Assembly (NCBI GenBank): GCA_027081065.1 | Contig: JALWLW010000010.1 | Coordinates: forward strand, 1 to 64,000 | Source: Campylobacteraceae bacterium | GTDB lineage: Bacteria; Campylobacterota; Campylobacteria; Campylobacterales; Sulfurovaceae | Length of the DNA stretch: 64,000 nt | Direction of reading: 5' to 3' | Part shown: positions 8,716 through 19,257 of the stretch, one piece after another | Layout: each line of letters starts with the position of its first letter | Numbering within the stretch: the stretch's first letter is position 1 | Translations under genes and position numbers: made by a program | The notes under the pieces: generated by a model | Told to the model about the DNA's origin: nothing | The model's input: only the letters and a program-made list of their open reading frames with translations | Databases searched by the model: none

Positions 8716-10305
8716 TTATATATTAACATAGTTTACGGTGATACATGCTTCAAGTGCTGAGAGTTCTTGGAGTACTTTTTTAGTAATATCTTCATCAACA
8801 TTTACTACAGCTAGGGCATGAGATTTATTGTCTCTACCTAATCTAAAGTCTGCGATATTTAGTCCATTTGATGAAACAATACGTCCCACATCACCAATAA
8901 CACCAGGAACATCTGTATTTCTAAATAAAATAAGATTTCCTTTTGGTTCAAGGTCTAATTTATAACCATCTATATCCATGATACGAAGGTTACTTTCTCC
9001 AAATACTGTTCCAGCAATAAAAAAATCACCATTATCAGTTGAAACTTTAATACTCACTTTATTTGTTAACCCTGATTGATTGACGGCCACTTCTTTAATG
9101 ATTTTAATATTTCTTTCTTCTGCAACAAATTCTGCATTTACATAATTAATTTGGTCTTGAAGTGATTCTATTAAAACACCTACTGTAGCAAAAGTAGTTA
9201 AAGAGTCTATATAGTCTGATACATCACCTTTTGTAGTGATTTTAATACTTTTAACTTTTGAACGTGTTACTTGTGCAGCAAAATTTCCCATTTTTTGTGT
9301 TAACTCTAAATAAGGACGTAAAAAATTAGGCAATTCATTCTCTTTAATTGGTAAGTTTAAAGCATTTGGATAAGAAATTTTTTTAGCAGCTTGAATAGCA
9401 TTTTCAGCAGCTTGAATGGCAATATTTTGTTGAGACTCTTTAGTATTCGCACCCAAGTGAGGAGTGACAGTTACATTTTCAAGGTCTAGTAATGGATGAT
9501 CTATTGCTGGTTCATAAGTAAATACATCAATACCTGCCATATGAATTTTGCCAGAAGTTAATCCTTCTTCTAAAGCTGTTTCATCATAAAGCCCACCTCT
9601 TGCACAGTTAATTAGGACTACACCATCTTTCATTTTAGCAATTTCTGCTTTCTTAATTATTCCTATAGTCTCTTGATTTTTAGGGGTATGTATGGTAATA
9701 ATATCACAAGCTAAAATATCATCAAAATTTTTAGTATAAGAGATATCAGCATCGGTAGCTTTACGTGGATCTATGTATGGGTCATAAGCGATAACATCCA
9801 TTTCAAATGCTTTAGCTCTTTTTCCTACACGTGAACCAATATTACCAAAGCCAATAATACCTAGCTTTTTATCTTTAAGTTCTGTTCCATACCAATCTTG
9901 TCGTCTCCAAACTCTATCTACCTTAAGGTTGTTATGTGCATATGGAAATTGACGGACACAAGAGAGCATATGTGCTAAAGTAAGCTCAACAGCTGCAATG
10001 GTATTAGCAGTTGGTACATTCATGACTACAATACCTTTTTTACTACAACCATCAATATCAACATTGTCAACACCAACACCAGCACGTACAATAGCAGTGA
10101 TTTTATGGGCATTATCAAGAAAAGCTTGGTCAACATCGGTAGAAGAACGGGTAATAGCTACATCAGCCATAGGAATAATGTCTGAGATGAGCTTGTTTTT
10201 AGGCTCATCTGCAGCATTGATTAGGATTATATTAGAATCATTTTCGAGAATATCCAAACCTTTTTGGTGGATATGATCACAAACTACAACAGTAATTTTA
10301 GACAT
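8716..10305 (-). CDS. serA: D-3-phosphoglycerate dehydrogenase
   Basis: The enzyme oxidises 3-phosphoglycerate to 3-phosphohydroxypyruvate, the first step of serine synthesis, in the cytoplasm with NAD. At about 529 residues it is the long form: a substrate-binding domain, a Rossmann domain with the NAD motif GIIGFGNIGSRVG (about 145-157), catalytic region segments INCARGG and TPHLG, an intervening ASB-type domain (about 320-450), and a C-terminal ACT domain (NTDVPGVIGDVG) that usually binds serine for feedback control. I place the start at ATG 10305 (MSKITVV), which has an AGGA site about 10 bases upstream; an in-frame TTG at 10314 is possible but less well placed. It follows rpsA by about a dozen bases and is the last gene of the pheS-serA block. 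Confidence 0.96.
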   Translation of the reverse strand: MSKITVVVCDHIHQKGLDILENDSNIILINAADEPKNKLISDIIPMADVAITRSSTDVDQAFLDNAHKITAIVRAGVGVDNVDIDGCSKKGIVVMNVPTANTIAAVELTLAHMLSCVRQFPYAHNNLKVDRVWRRQDWYGTELKDKKLGIIGFGNIGSRVGKRAKAFEMDVIAYDPYIDPRKATDADISYTKNFDDILACDIITIHTPKNQETIGIIKKAEIAKMKDGVVLINCARGGLYDETALEEGLTSGKIHMAGIDVFTYEPAIDHPLLDLENVTVTPHLGANTKESQQNIAIQAAENAIQAAKKISYPNALNLPIKENELPNFLRPYLELTQKMGNFAAQVTRSKVKSIKITTKGDVSDYIDSLTTFATVGVLIESLQDQINYVNAEFVAEERNIKIIKEVAVNQSGLTNKVSIKVSTDNGDFFIAGTVFGESNLRIMDIDGYKLDLEPKGNLILFRNTDVPGVIGDVGRIVSSNGLNIADFRLGRDNKSHALAVVNVDEDITKKVLQELSALEACITVNYVNI

Positions 10306-10317
10306 ATTTGTCAATTC

Positions 10318-11982
10318 CTACTTTCTTTTAAAATCACCAAATGCATCACCCAGTGTCATACTATCATCTTGCTCTGCATTTAGTTTGTCAAGTGCTTCAC
10401 GCTCTTCTTGACGCTCAAGTCTTCTTACTGAAACTCTAATTCTGTCAGATTTGGCATCAAGGAAAGAGATAACGGCTCTGATTTCTTGACCTTTTTCAAT
10501 CTCTTCTTCTTTAAGAGGTGCTAAGTCATCAAGTCTAAGTAGTGCATCGACACCAGGTTCAATAGAGACAAAAATACCAAAGTCTTTTTTATCTTTTACT
10601 GTACCTACAATAATGTCACCATTCTTATGGCTTTTTGCAAATGCAGCAACTGGAGACTCTTGCATTGCTTTAATACTTAAAGAGACTTTACCTTGTTCTT
10701 TGTCAATTTTAATAATTTTAACTTCAACTTCATCACCAGATTTGTAAATTTCTTTTGCTGGTTCTGATTTTTCCCAAGATAATTCTTGATTATGTAAAAG
10801 ACCTTCAACAGCACCAATCTTAACAAATGCACCAAAGTCAGTTACAGATGATACTGTACCTGTAATTACATCACCAACTCTATTTGCTGAGGCAAATTGA
10901 TCAATTGGTTTAGGTAACAATGTTTTTCTTGAAACTCTAAGTCTTCTTTGTTGTTTATCAATTTCAATAATTTCAACATCAATAACTTGGTCAATCTCAA
11001 TGTAATCTTTTGGATGTTTAACATTCTTTTCCCAAGAGAGTTCAGATACGTGAAGGAAGGCTTCTAAATCTTCACCTAAATCAACAAAAGCACCATAAGG
11101 TTCAATGTTTGAAACAGTTACCGATACAGTATCTCCTGCTCTTAGTGTATTGTCAATATCTTTCCATGGGTCAAGATTTGCTTCTTTTATAGAAAGAGAA
11201 AGGTGTCTTTTCTTTTTATCGTAATCAATAGCAATAACATTAACTTCATCACCTTCTTTATAGTATTTAGAAGGGTTAACAGGACCTTTATGAGAGATTT
11301 GAGAATAATGAACTAGACCATCCATACCCCCAACATCTACAAACATACCATATGAAGTGATTTTTTTAACAACACCTACAACAACAGCTTTGTTTTCTAA
11401 TAATCTATCTACAATCTCTTGTGTTTCAGCTTTTTCACGCTCAATTAATGCTTTTCTTGAAACAACAACAGAATTTTTCTCTTTATCAACTTTTACGATA
11501 AGTGCTTTAACTACTTTACCAATTGGGTCGACTTTGTATGAAATATAAGAGAGGGTTCTTGGCATAAAGAATTCTAAACCAGAAACATCTACAACAAATC
11601 CACCTTTATTTTTCTTGGTAATTGTACCTTCAACAACATATTCTTGCTCTTCATCATACTCTTCAATAAACTCAGCTAAGGCTGCTCTTTGCTCTGCTAA
11701 TTCGTAAGATACACTTGGTCTTTCTCCTCTTTGTCCAGTAATAACAACTTGAATTGCCTCACCTTCTTTAAAGAAAAGTTCTCCATCCTCATCTCTAATT
11801 TGATCTAATGACATAAGGGCTTCATTTTTTCTACCTATATCAATAATAGCTTGGTTATCTTCTTCAACTATTTTAACAATTGTACCGTCTACTAAATCAC
11901 TTTTTGTATCTGTTTTTTTGAATGACTCCTCGAGCATCGCTCCAAAATCTACGTCTTCTATTTCGATATCTTCGAATTTCAT
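10318..11982 (-). CDS. rpsA: 30S ribosomal protein S1
   Basis: The 554-residue protein consists of six S1 (OB-fold) RNA-binding repeats, recognisable by recurring segments such as GMFVDVGGMDGLVHYSQ, GAFVDLGEDLEAFLHVS and GAFVKIGAVEGLLHNQE. The first two repeats diverge, as in other S1 proteins, where they dock on the ribosome through S2, while the rest bind mRNA. Length matches the family (about 550-560). A TATAAT-like -10 box on the minus strand (12018-12023) and an AAGGA site precede it, so it probably has its own promoter in addition to readthrough from the ispH side. Confidence 0.97.
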   Translation of the reverse strand: MKFEDIEIEDVDFGAMLEESFKKTDTKSDLVDGTIVKIVEEDNQAIIDIGRKNEALMSLDQIRDEDGELFFKEGEAIQVVITGQRGERPSVSYELAEQRAALAEFIEEYDEEQEYVVEGTITKKNKGGFVVDVSGLEFFMPRTLSYISYKVDPIGKVVKALIVKVDKEKNSVVVSRKALIEREKAETQEIVDRLLENKAVVVGVVKKITSYGMFVDVGGMDGLVHYSQISHKGPVNPSKYYKEGDEVNVIAIDYDKKKRHLSLSIKEANLDPWKDIDNTLRAGDTVSVTVSNIEPYGAFVDLGEDLEAFLHVSELSWEKNVKHPKDYIEIDQVIDVEIIEIDKQQRRLRVSRKTLLPKPIDQFASANRVGDVITGTVSSVTDFGAFVKIGAVEGLLHNQELSWEKSEPAKEIYKSGDEVEVKIIKIDKEQGKVSLSIKAMQESPVAAFAKSHKNGDIIVGTVKDKKDFGIFVSIEPGVDALLRLDDLAPLKEEEIEKGQEIRAVISFLDAKSDRIRVSVRRLERQEEREALDKLNAEQDDSMTLGDAFGDFKRK

Positions 11983-12017
11983 GCTTACTAATCCTTGCTT
12001 GTGCCTAATTTTGCGCT

Positions 12018-12023
12018 ATTATA
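12018..12023 (-). promoter_or_regulatory. Probable -10 box of rpsA
   Basis: On the minus strand this reads TATAAT and lies about 35 bases before the rpsA ATG in a 150-base gap that separates rpsA from ispH. No good -35 hexamer is seen, which is common for Campylobacterota promoters. Confidence 0.5.
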
Positions 12024-12134
12024 CTCTTTTAAATTTAATACAATATGAAAAAAGTTGAATATAGAGTTTTAGGAGTTTAAGTTAGTAAAGTTAACACTAT
12101 TAATAAGTTCAATTAATAGTATTTTAAATATTTT

Positions 12135-12968
12135 TTAAGAAATTTTTTTTATCTCTTTAATGACATTTTGGACAATCCAATCTGGGGTGGATGCTCCTGC
12201 TGAGATACCACATAGTGTTTTATTGTTAAACCAAGCAGCATTTAATTCACTTTCATTTTCTATGAGATAACTGTCTTGACAATCTTTTTGAGAGATACTA
12301 TGAAGCATTTTAGTGTTAGAAGAGTGTTTCCCTCCAATAACAATCATAACATCTGCTTTTTTCGCCAGTTCAGCTGCAGCATCTTGATTTTCAAAGGTGG
12401 CATTACAAATGGTATTAAAGACACGAACCTCTTTATGTGTTTGTATAAGCGCATCTACTATTTTAGAAAAATCTTCGGGTTTCTTAGTAGTTTGAGAAAC
12501 AATAGCTACTTTATTCTTTAGTGGAAGATTTTTTAATTCTTCAGAAGTTAAGACAATAAAAGCATCATCTTTTTGAGTAGCATAAGAGACAACACCTTTA
12601 ATTTCAGGGTGTTCTTTATCTCCAAAAATAACAATAGAATAGCCCTCTGTACTCATTTTTTCAACAATGTTTTGGGGTGTTGTAACATAAGGACAGGTTG
12701 CATCAATAATTTTATTCTCTTGTTGTTTTAGAAGTTTTAATTCATTTTTAGGAATACCATGAGTACGAATAACAACAGCATTATTATTTTTAATCTCTTT
12801 AATATTTTCAACCAGTCCAATATTAAAACCCTCTTTGAGTCTATTGATTTCATCTTTATTATGAATTAGAGGACCATAAGTAAAAGAGTTTTTATGTTCT
12901 TCAGCGATTTCAATGGCACGTTTTACACCATAACAGAAGCCATAACTAGAAGCGAGTTCTATTTTCAT
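12135..12968 (-). CDS. ispH: 4-hydroxy-3-methylbut-2-enyl diphosphate reductase
   Basis: This is the last enzyme of the MEP isoprenoid pathway: it reduces HMBPP to IPP and DMAPP with a 4Fe-4S cluster. The three conserved cluster cysteines are visible: in SSYGFCYGVKRAIE (Cys12), in IDATCPYV (about Cys96) and in FNTICNATFENQ (about Cys189). The TH and EHPE substrate-binding motifs (VIRTHGIP, DKEHPEIKG) are present. Length 277 is near the short form of the family. It lies 2 bases downstream of aroA. Confidence 0.96.
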   Translation of the reverse strand: MKIELASSYGFCYGVKRAIEIAEEHKNSFTYGPLIHNKDEINRLKEGFNIGLVENIKEIKNNNAVVIRTHGIPKNELKLLKQQENKIIDATCPYVTTPQNIVEKMSTEGYSIVIFGDKEHPEIKGVVSYATQKDDAFIVLTSEELKNLPLKNKVAIVSQTTKKPEDFSKIVDALIQTHKEVRVFNTICNATFENQDAAAELAKKADVMIVIGGKHSSNTKMLHSISQKDCQDSYLIENESELNAAWFNNKTLCGISAGASTPDWIVQNVIKEIKKIS

Positions 12969-12970
12969 TA

Positions 12971-14260
12971 TTAGTCCTTTATGTCAGTAATTTGACGGAG
13001 TATATCAAAAAAGTTTGGAAATGAGGTATCAATACATTCCGTGTCTTCAATATTCATATTATTTAAGAGCCCAGCAATGGCAAAGCTCATGGCAATTCTA
13101 TGGTCTCCATGACTATTGATAGTGGCTGATTTGACATCACCTCCAATAATTTCATAACCATCTTCATGTTCTATTGTCTTAATTCCACAAGCATTTAAAC
13201 CTGTTAGTACCGTCGTTATTCTATCACTCTCTTTGACTCGTAACTCTTTGGCATTTTTAACTAAAGATATCCCCTTAGCTGTAGCCATGGCAATAGAGAG
13301 TGCTGGTAATTCATCAATTAGCCATGCGATGTTGTTTTCAATAGTTATAGCATTTAGTTGACCATTATAACTAATCTCTATATCACCAATAGGTTCATAG
13401 ATATTTTCTTGTTCGACATAAGAAATCTTTGCACCCATTTTTTCAAGTGCTTTATAAGCTTCAATTCTTGTAGGATTAAGCGTTACATTTTTAATAATTA
13501 CTTTAGACTCAGGAGTTATGGCTGCAGCCACAGCAAAAAAGAATCCACTAGATGGATCAGTAGGGACAGTAATATTAAGTGGATTTAAAGGCTGATTTAA
13601 AGGTTCAATTTTAATCCACCCATCTTCTTGAAGTATTACATTAGCACCCATGCCTAAGAGCATTCGTTCTGTGTGATCACGAGAAAGAAGAGACTCTTTA
13701 TAGTAAGAGATGTCATCAGCTTGGAGTGCTGCTAAAATAAGTGCAGATTTAATTTGTGCAGAGTCAATAGGAGATGCATATTTAAATGATTTTAATTCTC
13801 CACCTCGAATAGCAAGAGGGGCTAAGTTTCCATTTTCTCTACCATCAATTTTCGCACCAATAGAACGTAAAGGATTAGCCACTCTACTCATAGGACGTGA
13901 ACGTAAATATTTATCACCAGTTAAGATAAAAGAGCCTTGAATGCCTGATAAAAGACCAGCATAGAGTCTCATACCTGTACCTGCATTACCACAATCTAAA
14001 ATATTGCTAGGTTCAGTAAGCCGTTTGGGTGGAGTAATCTCTATGTTACTATTATCTCGTTTTACGGTTGCTCCAAGTTGTTCTGCAATAGAGAGAGAAG
14101 CTAAGGTGTCTTCTCCTAACAAAAAGTTTTTAATATATGAGGGTTTGTCAGATAACAAGGAAAACATTGCACAGCGATGAGAAATAGATTTATCTGCTGC
14201 AATGTCGGAACATACTAAGTTAAAAGCATTTTTGATTTTTAAAATACTCACGCTTTTCAT
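12971..14260 (-). CDS. aroA: 3-phosphoshikimate 1-carboxyvinyltransferase (EPSP synthase)
   Basis: The 429-residue enzyme joins shikimate-3-phosphate and phosphoenolpyruvate in the chorismate pathway. Family signatures are present: [13 protein letters not shown] near the N-terminus, [15 protein letters not shown] (about 88-102), the RPM segment SRPMSRV, and [11 protein letters not shown] and [10 protein letters not shown] toward the C-terminus. In the glyphosate-site loop it reads GNAGTGMR, so Ala follows the Asn-Ala-Gly as in class II enzymes; that sub-class assignment is tentative. Its start overlaps the end of pheT by 4 bases (ATGA). Confidence 0.96.
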   Translation of the reverse strand: MKSVSILKIKNAFNLVCSDIAADKSISHRCAMFSLLSDKPSYIKNFLLGEDTLASLSIAEQLGATVKRDNSNIEITPPKRLTEPSNILDCGNAGTGMRLYAGLLSGIQGSFILTGDKYLRSRPMSRVANPLRSIGAKIDGRENGNLAPLAIRGGELKSFKYASPIDSAQIKSALILAALQADDISYYKESLLSRDHTERMLLGMGANVILQEDGWIKIEPLNQPLNPLNITVPTDPSSGFFFAVAAAITPESKVIIKNVTLNPTRIEAYKALEKMGAKISYVEQENIYEPIGDIEISYNGQLNAITIENNIAWLIDELPALSIAMATAKGISLVKNAKELRVKESDRITTVLTGLNACGIKTIEHEDGYEIIGGDVKSATINSHGDHRIAMSFAIAGLLNNMNIEDTECIDTSFPNFFDILRQITDIKD

Positions 14261-16593
14261 CGGAGTTTTGCTCCATATTGTTTTTCCAATTCTATAATAA
14301 TTGCATTGGTTGTCTCTTCTATCTCTGTATCATTGAGTGTATCATTTAATGATTGAATAAATAGACGTAAAGATAAACTCTTCTCCTCTCCAAGTGACAC
14401 ATCTTCATAGATATCAACAGCATAGAATTTTTTAAGAAGAGGTAAGTTTAATGCTCGGATGGTTAAGCATACTTGGCTGTAAGGGATATTTTTATCAAGA
14501 ACAAAACTTAAGTCTTTATAAACACCTTGAAATTTGGAAATAGGATTGGCATTAATATGTTGTGGAACTAAGGCAGAAAAATCTATTTCAGCTATAAAAG
14601 TCTCTTTTAAATCAAAATCTTCAGAAACATTCGGATGAACTTTAGTTAAATATCCACAAATCTGGTTATTAATGATGATATCAGCAGATTGATAAGGGTG
14701 AATAAGTTTATTAGACTCTACTGATGCTCGTAATTCAAAGTTTCCAATAATGGAAGAGAGTTTTTTTACAAAACTTTCAAAATCAATATTTAGAGGTTTT
14801 CCTGCATTAGAAACATTTTCTGACTCTTTTTGACCTGTAAAAATTAGACTTAATACATCTTTTTCTTCACGATATTCATTAAAAATAGTACCAATCTCAA
14901 AGAGTGCTATTGATTTTTTAGAATAGCTAATATTCCGTTTTGTAGCTTGTAATAGGTTGATTAGTACAGTTGTTCTTAGGGTGTTAAAGTCTGTAGTAAT
15001 TGGATTCATAATATCTAGTTTTTTATCTACTACAGTAAAAGCATATTTCTCAAGTAATCCTCTATCAGTAAATGCATAGGAGATACTTTCATCAAATCCT
15101 GCTGCCACGGCACGAGAACGTAACTCTTTTTTTGCATAATATTGACGCATTGTATCATTGGTTCTATTTTTTTCAACAAACTTTAATGCCTTAGCCTCAA
15201 GATTATCAATTCCAATAATACGAACAACTTCTTCAGCTATGTCTTGAATGTTTTCAATGTCATGTCGATATTTTGGAATAGTAACACCAAAGTTGTCTTC
15301 TACCGAAGTCTGCACTTTAAAGTTAAGAGATTTTAAAATATTTATAATTTCCATTTTAGGAATTTCATTTCCGATAATTTGACAAATTTCTTCAGTTGAA
15401 ACTGTAATGATTTTTTCTTCATACTCTTCTATTGAAGAGATTGTTCCATCAAAAAGTTTTGAACTATAATAGGTCTCAAATAAATAAGTTAAATAAGTGA
15501 TTGCAAAACATAAATTAGGCTCAGAACCACGAGAGGTATTGTAGTAAAGTTCATCTGTTTCAAGTTTTTGTTCTGAGACAACATCGACAATTATATTGGG
15601 ATCAATATAGGATGCCTGAAAGAGTACTTGTGTAGAATTTTTATTTGCTTTTGAGTCATCAGTTTGATAAATTCCTAAATGAGCACAGAGTTTATTATTG
15701 ATTGAGAGATGAACAACATTATTTACATTTTTTGCTTGTATGGTAATTCTTTCATCATTCTCAAAGTTTATATGGCTTACGTCATAAGCTCTTAATATAA
15801 CTCCGGTAGTGTGGGTAATATAACGTAAGAAGTTAGCAATAGGATTTTCAGTATGTTCATTTATAAAAGAGAGACGCAAGGCAAAAAGTAATGATGTTTG
15901 AAGATTATTAACATTTGCCATGGTGTATTCTAATGAAGCTTTAATATCACCTTCAGAGCTTAATTTAGCGACTCTTGCTAGACCAATTTTTTCTTGATTT
16001 TGGCTTTCATAGTCAAATTTCTTCATTGGAATATTTAGAGCTGCTGATAAATCTCTAGCCACACCATGTATAGAAAGACAGTCACCACGATTGGCTGTAA
16101 GTTCAATTTCTATAACAGTATCAGCTAGTTTTTTATATTCATTTAATTCTTTACCAATAATAAGTTCTCCGATGCTATCATCAAGAATCATGATGCCATT
16201 ACCCATATTGGGCAAACCTAGTTCTGAAGCAGAACAGACCATCCCTTCAGATTCAACACCACGAAGTTTAGCATGTTTGATTTCAAAATCAGCACCTAGT
16301 TTTGCACCAATGGTAGCAACAGCTACATACTCAGCATTAATTACATTAGCTGCACCACAAACAATTTGACGTGTTGTACCAGCATTAATTTCAATTTGAC
16401 AAACATTAAGTTTATCAGCATCGGGGTGTTTTTCACAAGAGAGTATCTTTCCTACAACAATTTTTTTAGGAATGCTATATTCGACAATACTATCAACTTC
16501 TAATCCAATACTATTGAGTGTTTTGTAAAGTGTGTCATTAGATACTTCACTAATATCTATAAAGTTATTTAACCAAGTTCTTGTAATTATCAT
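14257..16593 (-). CDS. pheT: Phenylalanyl-tRNA synthetase beta subunit
   Basis: The 778-residue beta subunit combines an N-terminal tRNA-binding OB domain (about 40-150, with the segment [13 protein letters not shown]), B3/B4 editing domains that hydrolyse Tyr-tRNA(Phe), a B5 domain (about 390-470), the catalytic-like core (YAFTDRGLL region) and a C-terminal ferredoxin-like anticodon-binding domain (about 690-778, with KDLSFVLD). It forms an alpha2-beta2 enzyme with PheS, whose gene overlaps it by 4 bases. Confidence 0.96.
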   Translation of the reverse strand: MIITRTWLNNFIDISEVSNDTLYKTLNSIGLEVDSIVEYSIPKKIVVGKILSCEKHPDADKLNVCQIEINAGTTRQIVCGAANVINAEYVAVATIGAKLGADFEIKHAKLRGVESEGMVCSASELGLPNMGNGIMILDDSIGELIIGKELNEYKKLADTVIEIELTANRGDCLSIHGVARDLSAALNIPMKKFDYESQNQEKIGLARVAKLSSEGDIKASLEYTMANVNNLQTSLLFALRLSFINEHTENPIANFLRYITHTTGVILRAYDVSHINFENDERITIQAKNVNNVVHLSINNKLCAHLGIYQTDDSKANKNSTQVLFQASYIDPNIIVDVVSEQKLETDELYYNTSRGSEPNLCFAITYLTYLFETYYSSKLFDGTISSIEEYEEKIITVSTEEICQIIGNEIPKMEIINILKSLNFKVQTSVEDNFGVTIPKYRHDIENIQDIAEEVVRIIGIDNLEAKALKFVEKNRTNDTMRQYYAKKELRSRAVAAGFDESISYAFTDRGLLEKYAFTVVDKKLDIMNPITTDFNTLRTTVLINLLQATKRNISYSKKSIALFEIGTIFNEYREEKDVLSLIFTGQKESENVSNAGKPLNIDFESFVKKLSSIIGNFELRASVESNKLIHPYQSADIIINNQICGYLTKVHPNVSEDFDLKETFIAEIDFSALVPQHINANPISKFQGVYKDLSFVLDKNIPYSQVCLTIRALNLPLLKKFYAVDIYEDVSLGEEKSLSLRLFIQSLNDTLNDTEIEETTNAIIIELEKQYGAKLR

Positions 16594-17582
16594 CTAAATT
16601 GCTCCAATAAACGGGTATCACCCTCAAATAGCATTCTAAGGTCTGGTATTTTGTGTAGTAACATGGCAAAACGTTCTACACCTAAACCAAAGGCATAGCC
16701 ACTTACATTTTCATACTCTACAGCATCAAAAACATTGGAATCAACAATTCCACAACCAAGTACTTCTAGCCAACCTGTATGTGAACAGACACGACAGCCT
16801 TCTCCTTCACAGAAGATACAAGAGATATCAACTTCACTTGATGGTTCAGTAAACGGGAAAAAACTAGGTCTAAAACGTACTTCAACTTCACCAAACATAT
16901 AGCGTAAAAAGTCAGACATAATGGCTTTGAGATTGGCAAAGTTAATCTCACCTTTGCTATCTACAACCAAACCTTCTACTTGATGAAACATAGGGGTGTG
17001 GGTAATGTCATAGTCTTTTCTAAAAACAGCACCAGGGGCAATCATGCGAATAGGTGGTTTCTGTTTTAACATGGTTCGTATCTGTACAGGTGAGGTATGG
17101 GTTCTTAGCACTGCACCATCTTCAAAGAAAAAAGTATCTTGCATATCACGTGCAGGATGGTTCTTTGGTAGGTTGAGTGCTTCAAAATTATGAAAGTCAT
17201 CTTCTACTTTTGGCCCATCTTCAATGGAAAAGTTTAATGCCACAAAGTAGTCAATAATTTTATCCATTGTTGCCATAACAGGATGATAAGCCCCTTTTTC
17301 ATCAAGGTTTCCATAGAGTGAAACATCAATGGCTTCTGCTTTTAAAAGTTTTTCTATTTCTTCTTTTTTTAGGAGTTCATATCGTGAGTCAAAACTGGTT
17401 TGTAAAGCTTCTTTATTTTTGTTAAGACCTTCAGCAAAAGCTTTTTTTTCGGGTCCGGGGACATCTTTTAGCTTTGCAAACTCTTTAGATAATGCACCTT
17501 TTTTCCCAAAAAGTTCAATACGAACTTTTTCAAGTTCGGCTAAGGAGTTGGCGTCGTTAATTTGTTGTTCTAATGTTTCCAA
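16590..17582 (-). CDS. pheS: Phenylalanyl-tRNA synthetase alpha subunit
   Basis: The 330-residue catalytic subunit has an N-terminal coiled coil (about 1-90) that contacts tRNA and a class II synthetase core. Motif 2 appears as [12 protein letters not shown] followed by APGAVFRKD, motif 3 as [11 protein letters not shown] (about 299-309), and the family segment [16 protein letters not shown] precedes them. It is the first gene of the pheS-pheT-aroA-ispH-rpsA-serA block; its promoter lies in the 115-base divergent gap shared with the HIT gene. Confidence 0.97.
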   Translation of the reverse strand: METLEQQINDANSLAELEKVRIELFGKKGALSKEFAKLKDVPGPEKKAFAEGLNKNKEALQTSFDSRYELLKKEEIEKLLKAEAIDVSLYGNLDEKGAYHPVMATMDKIIDYFVALNFSIEDGPKVEDDFHNFEALNLPKNHPARDMQDTFFFEDGAVLRTHTSPVQIRTMLKQKPPIRMIAPGAVFRKDYDITHTPMFHQVEGLVVDSKGEINFANLKAIMSDFLRYMFGEVEVRFRPSFFPFTEPSSEVDISCIFCEGEGCRVCSHTGWLEVLGCGIVDSNVFDAVEYENVSGYAFGLGVERFAMLLHKIPDLRMLFEGDTRLLEQFR

Positions 17583-17654
17583 AATAACCTCTATCCAATT
17601 ATTTTATTTTGTGGAATTTTAGCTAAACTATGCTAATAGTGGGATTGATTGTGT

Positions 17655-17660
17655 TATAAT
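17655..17660 (+). promoter_or_regulatory. Probable -10 box of the HIT gene
   Basis: TATAAT about 37 bases before the HIT-protein start codon, in the divergent gap with pheS. The -35 region is poor. Confidence 0.45.
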
Positions 17661-17697
17661 TTTTAAAATAAATAACATAATATATAAAGGATTTTCA

Positions 17698-18051
17698 ATG
17701 TGTATTTTTTGTAAAATAGTAAATAATGAGATACCAAGTAATAAGCTTTTGGAAAATGATGACTTTGTAGCATTTCATGATTTATATCCAAAAGCACCTA
17801 TTCATGTTTTGGTGATTCCTAAAGTGCATGTTGAATGTTTTCAAGATGTTCAAGCTGAGATGATGGGTAAAATGACAACTTTTATTCAAGAAGTAGCGAC
17901 CTTGACAGGCATTGATAAATCAGGTTATAGGCTTATTACCAATAATGGTGATGATGGTGGACAAGAGGTTCATCATTTACATTTTCATGTCATGGGTGGG
18001 GCTAAATTGCCTTTTGAGCATTTAACAGATGAGACACATAAGAGTTTATAA
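17698..18051 (+). CDS. HIT-family nucleotide-binding hydrolase
   Basis: The 117-residue protein shows the histidine triad HHLHFHV (His93, His95, His97) close to its C-terminus and the N-terminal MCIFCKI segment, both typical of the HINT branch. HINT enzymes hydrolyse nucleoside phosphoramidates and, in some cases, acyl-adenylates; the physiological substrate in bacteria is not settled. Cys2 and Cys5 resemble the partial zinc site of the branch. It is preceded by an AAAGGA site and followed by argD after about 20 bases. Confidence 0.92.
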   Translation: MCIFCKIVNNEIPSNKLLENDDFVAFHDLYPKAPIHVLVIPKVHVECFQDVQAEMMGKMTTFIQEVATLTGIDKSGYRLITNNGDDGGQEVHHLHFHVMGGAKLPFEHLTDETHKSL

Positions 18052-18072
18052 TATTAAAAAATTGGAAAATAA

Positions 18073-19257
18073 ATGACATTAGAAGCATTAGATAAGCAGT
18101 ATGGCTTACAGACATATAACCGTGATTATACAAATTTTGTAAAAGGTGAGGGTGCAAGACTTTTTGCCGAAAATGGAGATGAATACATTGACTTCGCTTC
18201 AGGCATTGCTGTAAATTCTGTAGGACATAGTAATCCTACATTGGTAAAAGCACTGCAAGAGCAAGTAGCAAAGATTATTCATATTTCAAACCTGCAGATA
18301 ATAGAACCACAAGCAAAGTTAGCAGAAAAAATTTGTACTTTAGCCAATTATGACGGAGCAATTTTCTTTGCCAATTCGGGTGCAGAAGCTAATGAAGGGG
18401 CTATTAAAATAGCTCGTAAATATGGTGAAACTAAGTTTGATAAAAAGCGTTATAAGGTCATAACACTAGAGCATTCATTTCATGGAAGAACTATTACTAC
18501 GGTAAAAGCAACAGGACAAGAACACTTTCATACAGCAAATTTTTCACCTTACCCAGATGGTTTTTCATATGTTAATGGTTTAGATGCTGTTTATGAAAAC
18601 ATAGACGATGAAACAGTCGCTGTTATGATAGAACTCGTTCAAGGTGAGGGTGGGGTTCAACCTTTTGAAAAAGAGGCGATTCAAAAACTGGAAAAATATC
18701 TAAAAGAGAAAGATATTTTACTCATCGTTGATGAGGTGCAAACAGGAATTTATCGTACAGGTAAAATGTTGGCTTCAAATATGTATGAGATAAGCCCAGA
18801 TATCATCACCATGGCAAAAGGTCTTGGTGGTGGTGTTCCTATTGGGGCTGTTATGACCAAGCACAAAGAGGTACTAGTAGCAGGTGACCACGGTTCTACT
18901 TTTGGGGGAAACTACCTAAGTACAAGAGCAGGACTAGCTGTACTTGAAGTGTTATCTGCGTTGAATGAGAGTGGGCAACTAACAGAGACGTTGGCATATT
19001 TTACTGTTAAATTAAAAGAGATAGCAACAAAGTATTCAAACTTGTTTACAGAAGAAGTGGGTCTAGGACTGATGCGTGGACTTCGTGCAAAAGACAATGA
19101 TACCATGAAAAAAGTACTCTCTTCATGTATGGAAAAGAGATTAATAGTACTTCCAGCAGGACGAAATACAGTTCGCTTCTTACCTGCATTGACCATTACT
19201 GTTGAAGAGATAGATGAAGGATTTAAGCGTTTTGAAGAAGCTGTTTCTACTCTCTAG
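18073..19257 (+). CDS. argD: Acetylornithine aminotransferase family protein
   Basis: The 394-residue protein is a class III PLP-dependent aminotransferase. The PLP lysine is Lys249 in TMAKGLGGGVPIG, the cofactor-binding aspartate is in IVDEVQTGIYRTGK, and the phosphate/substrate region FANSGAEANEGAIKIARK is intact. Length and motifs match ArgD, which makes N-acetylornithine in arginine synthesis and can also serve as succinyl-diaminopimelate aminotransferase in lysine synthesis. Other class III aminotransferases are less likely but not excluded. The following TolC-like gene starts inside its last codons. Confidence 0.9.
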   Translation: MTLEALDKQYGLQTYNRDYTNFVKGEGARLFAENGDEYIDFASGIAVNSVGHSNPTLVKALQEQVAKIIHISNLQIIEPQAKLAEKICTLANYDGAIFFANSGAEANEGAIKIARKYGETKFDKKRYKVITLEHSFHGRTITTVKATGQEHFHTANFSPYPDGFSYVNGLDAVYENIDDETVAVMIELVQGEGGVQPFEKEAIQKLEKYLKEKDILLIVDEVQTGIYRTGKMLASNMYEISPDIITMAKGLGGGVPIGAVMTKHKEVLVAGDHGSTFGGNYLSTRAGLAVLEVLSALNESGQLTETLAYFTVKLKEIATKYSNLFTEEVGLGLMRGLRAKDNDTMKKVLSSCMEKRLIVLPAGRNTVRFLPALTITVEEIDEGFKRFEEAVSTL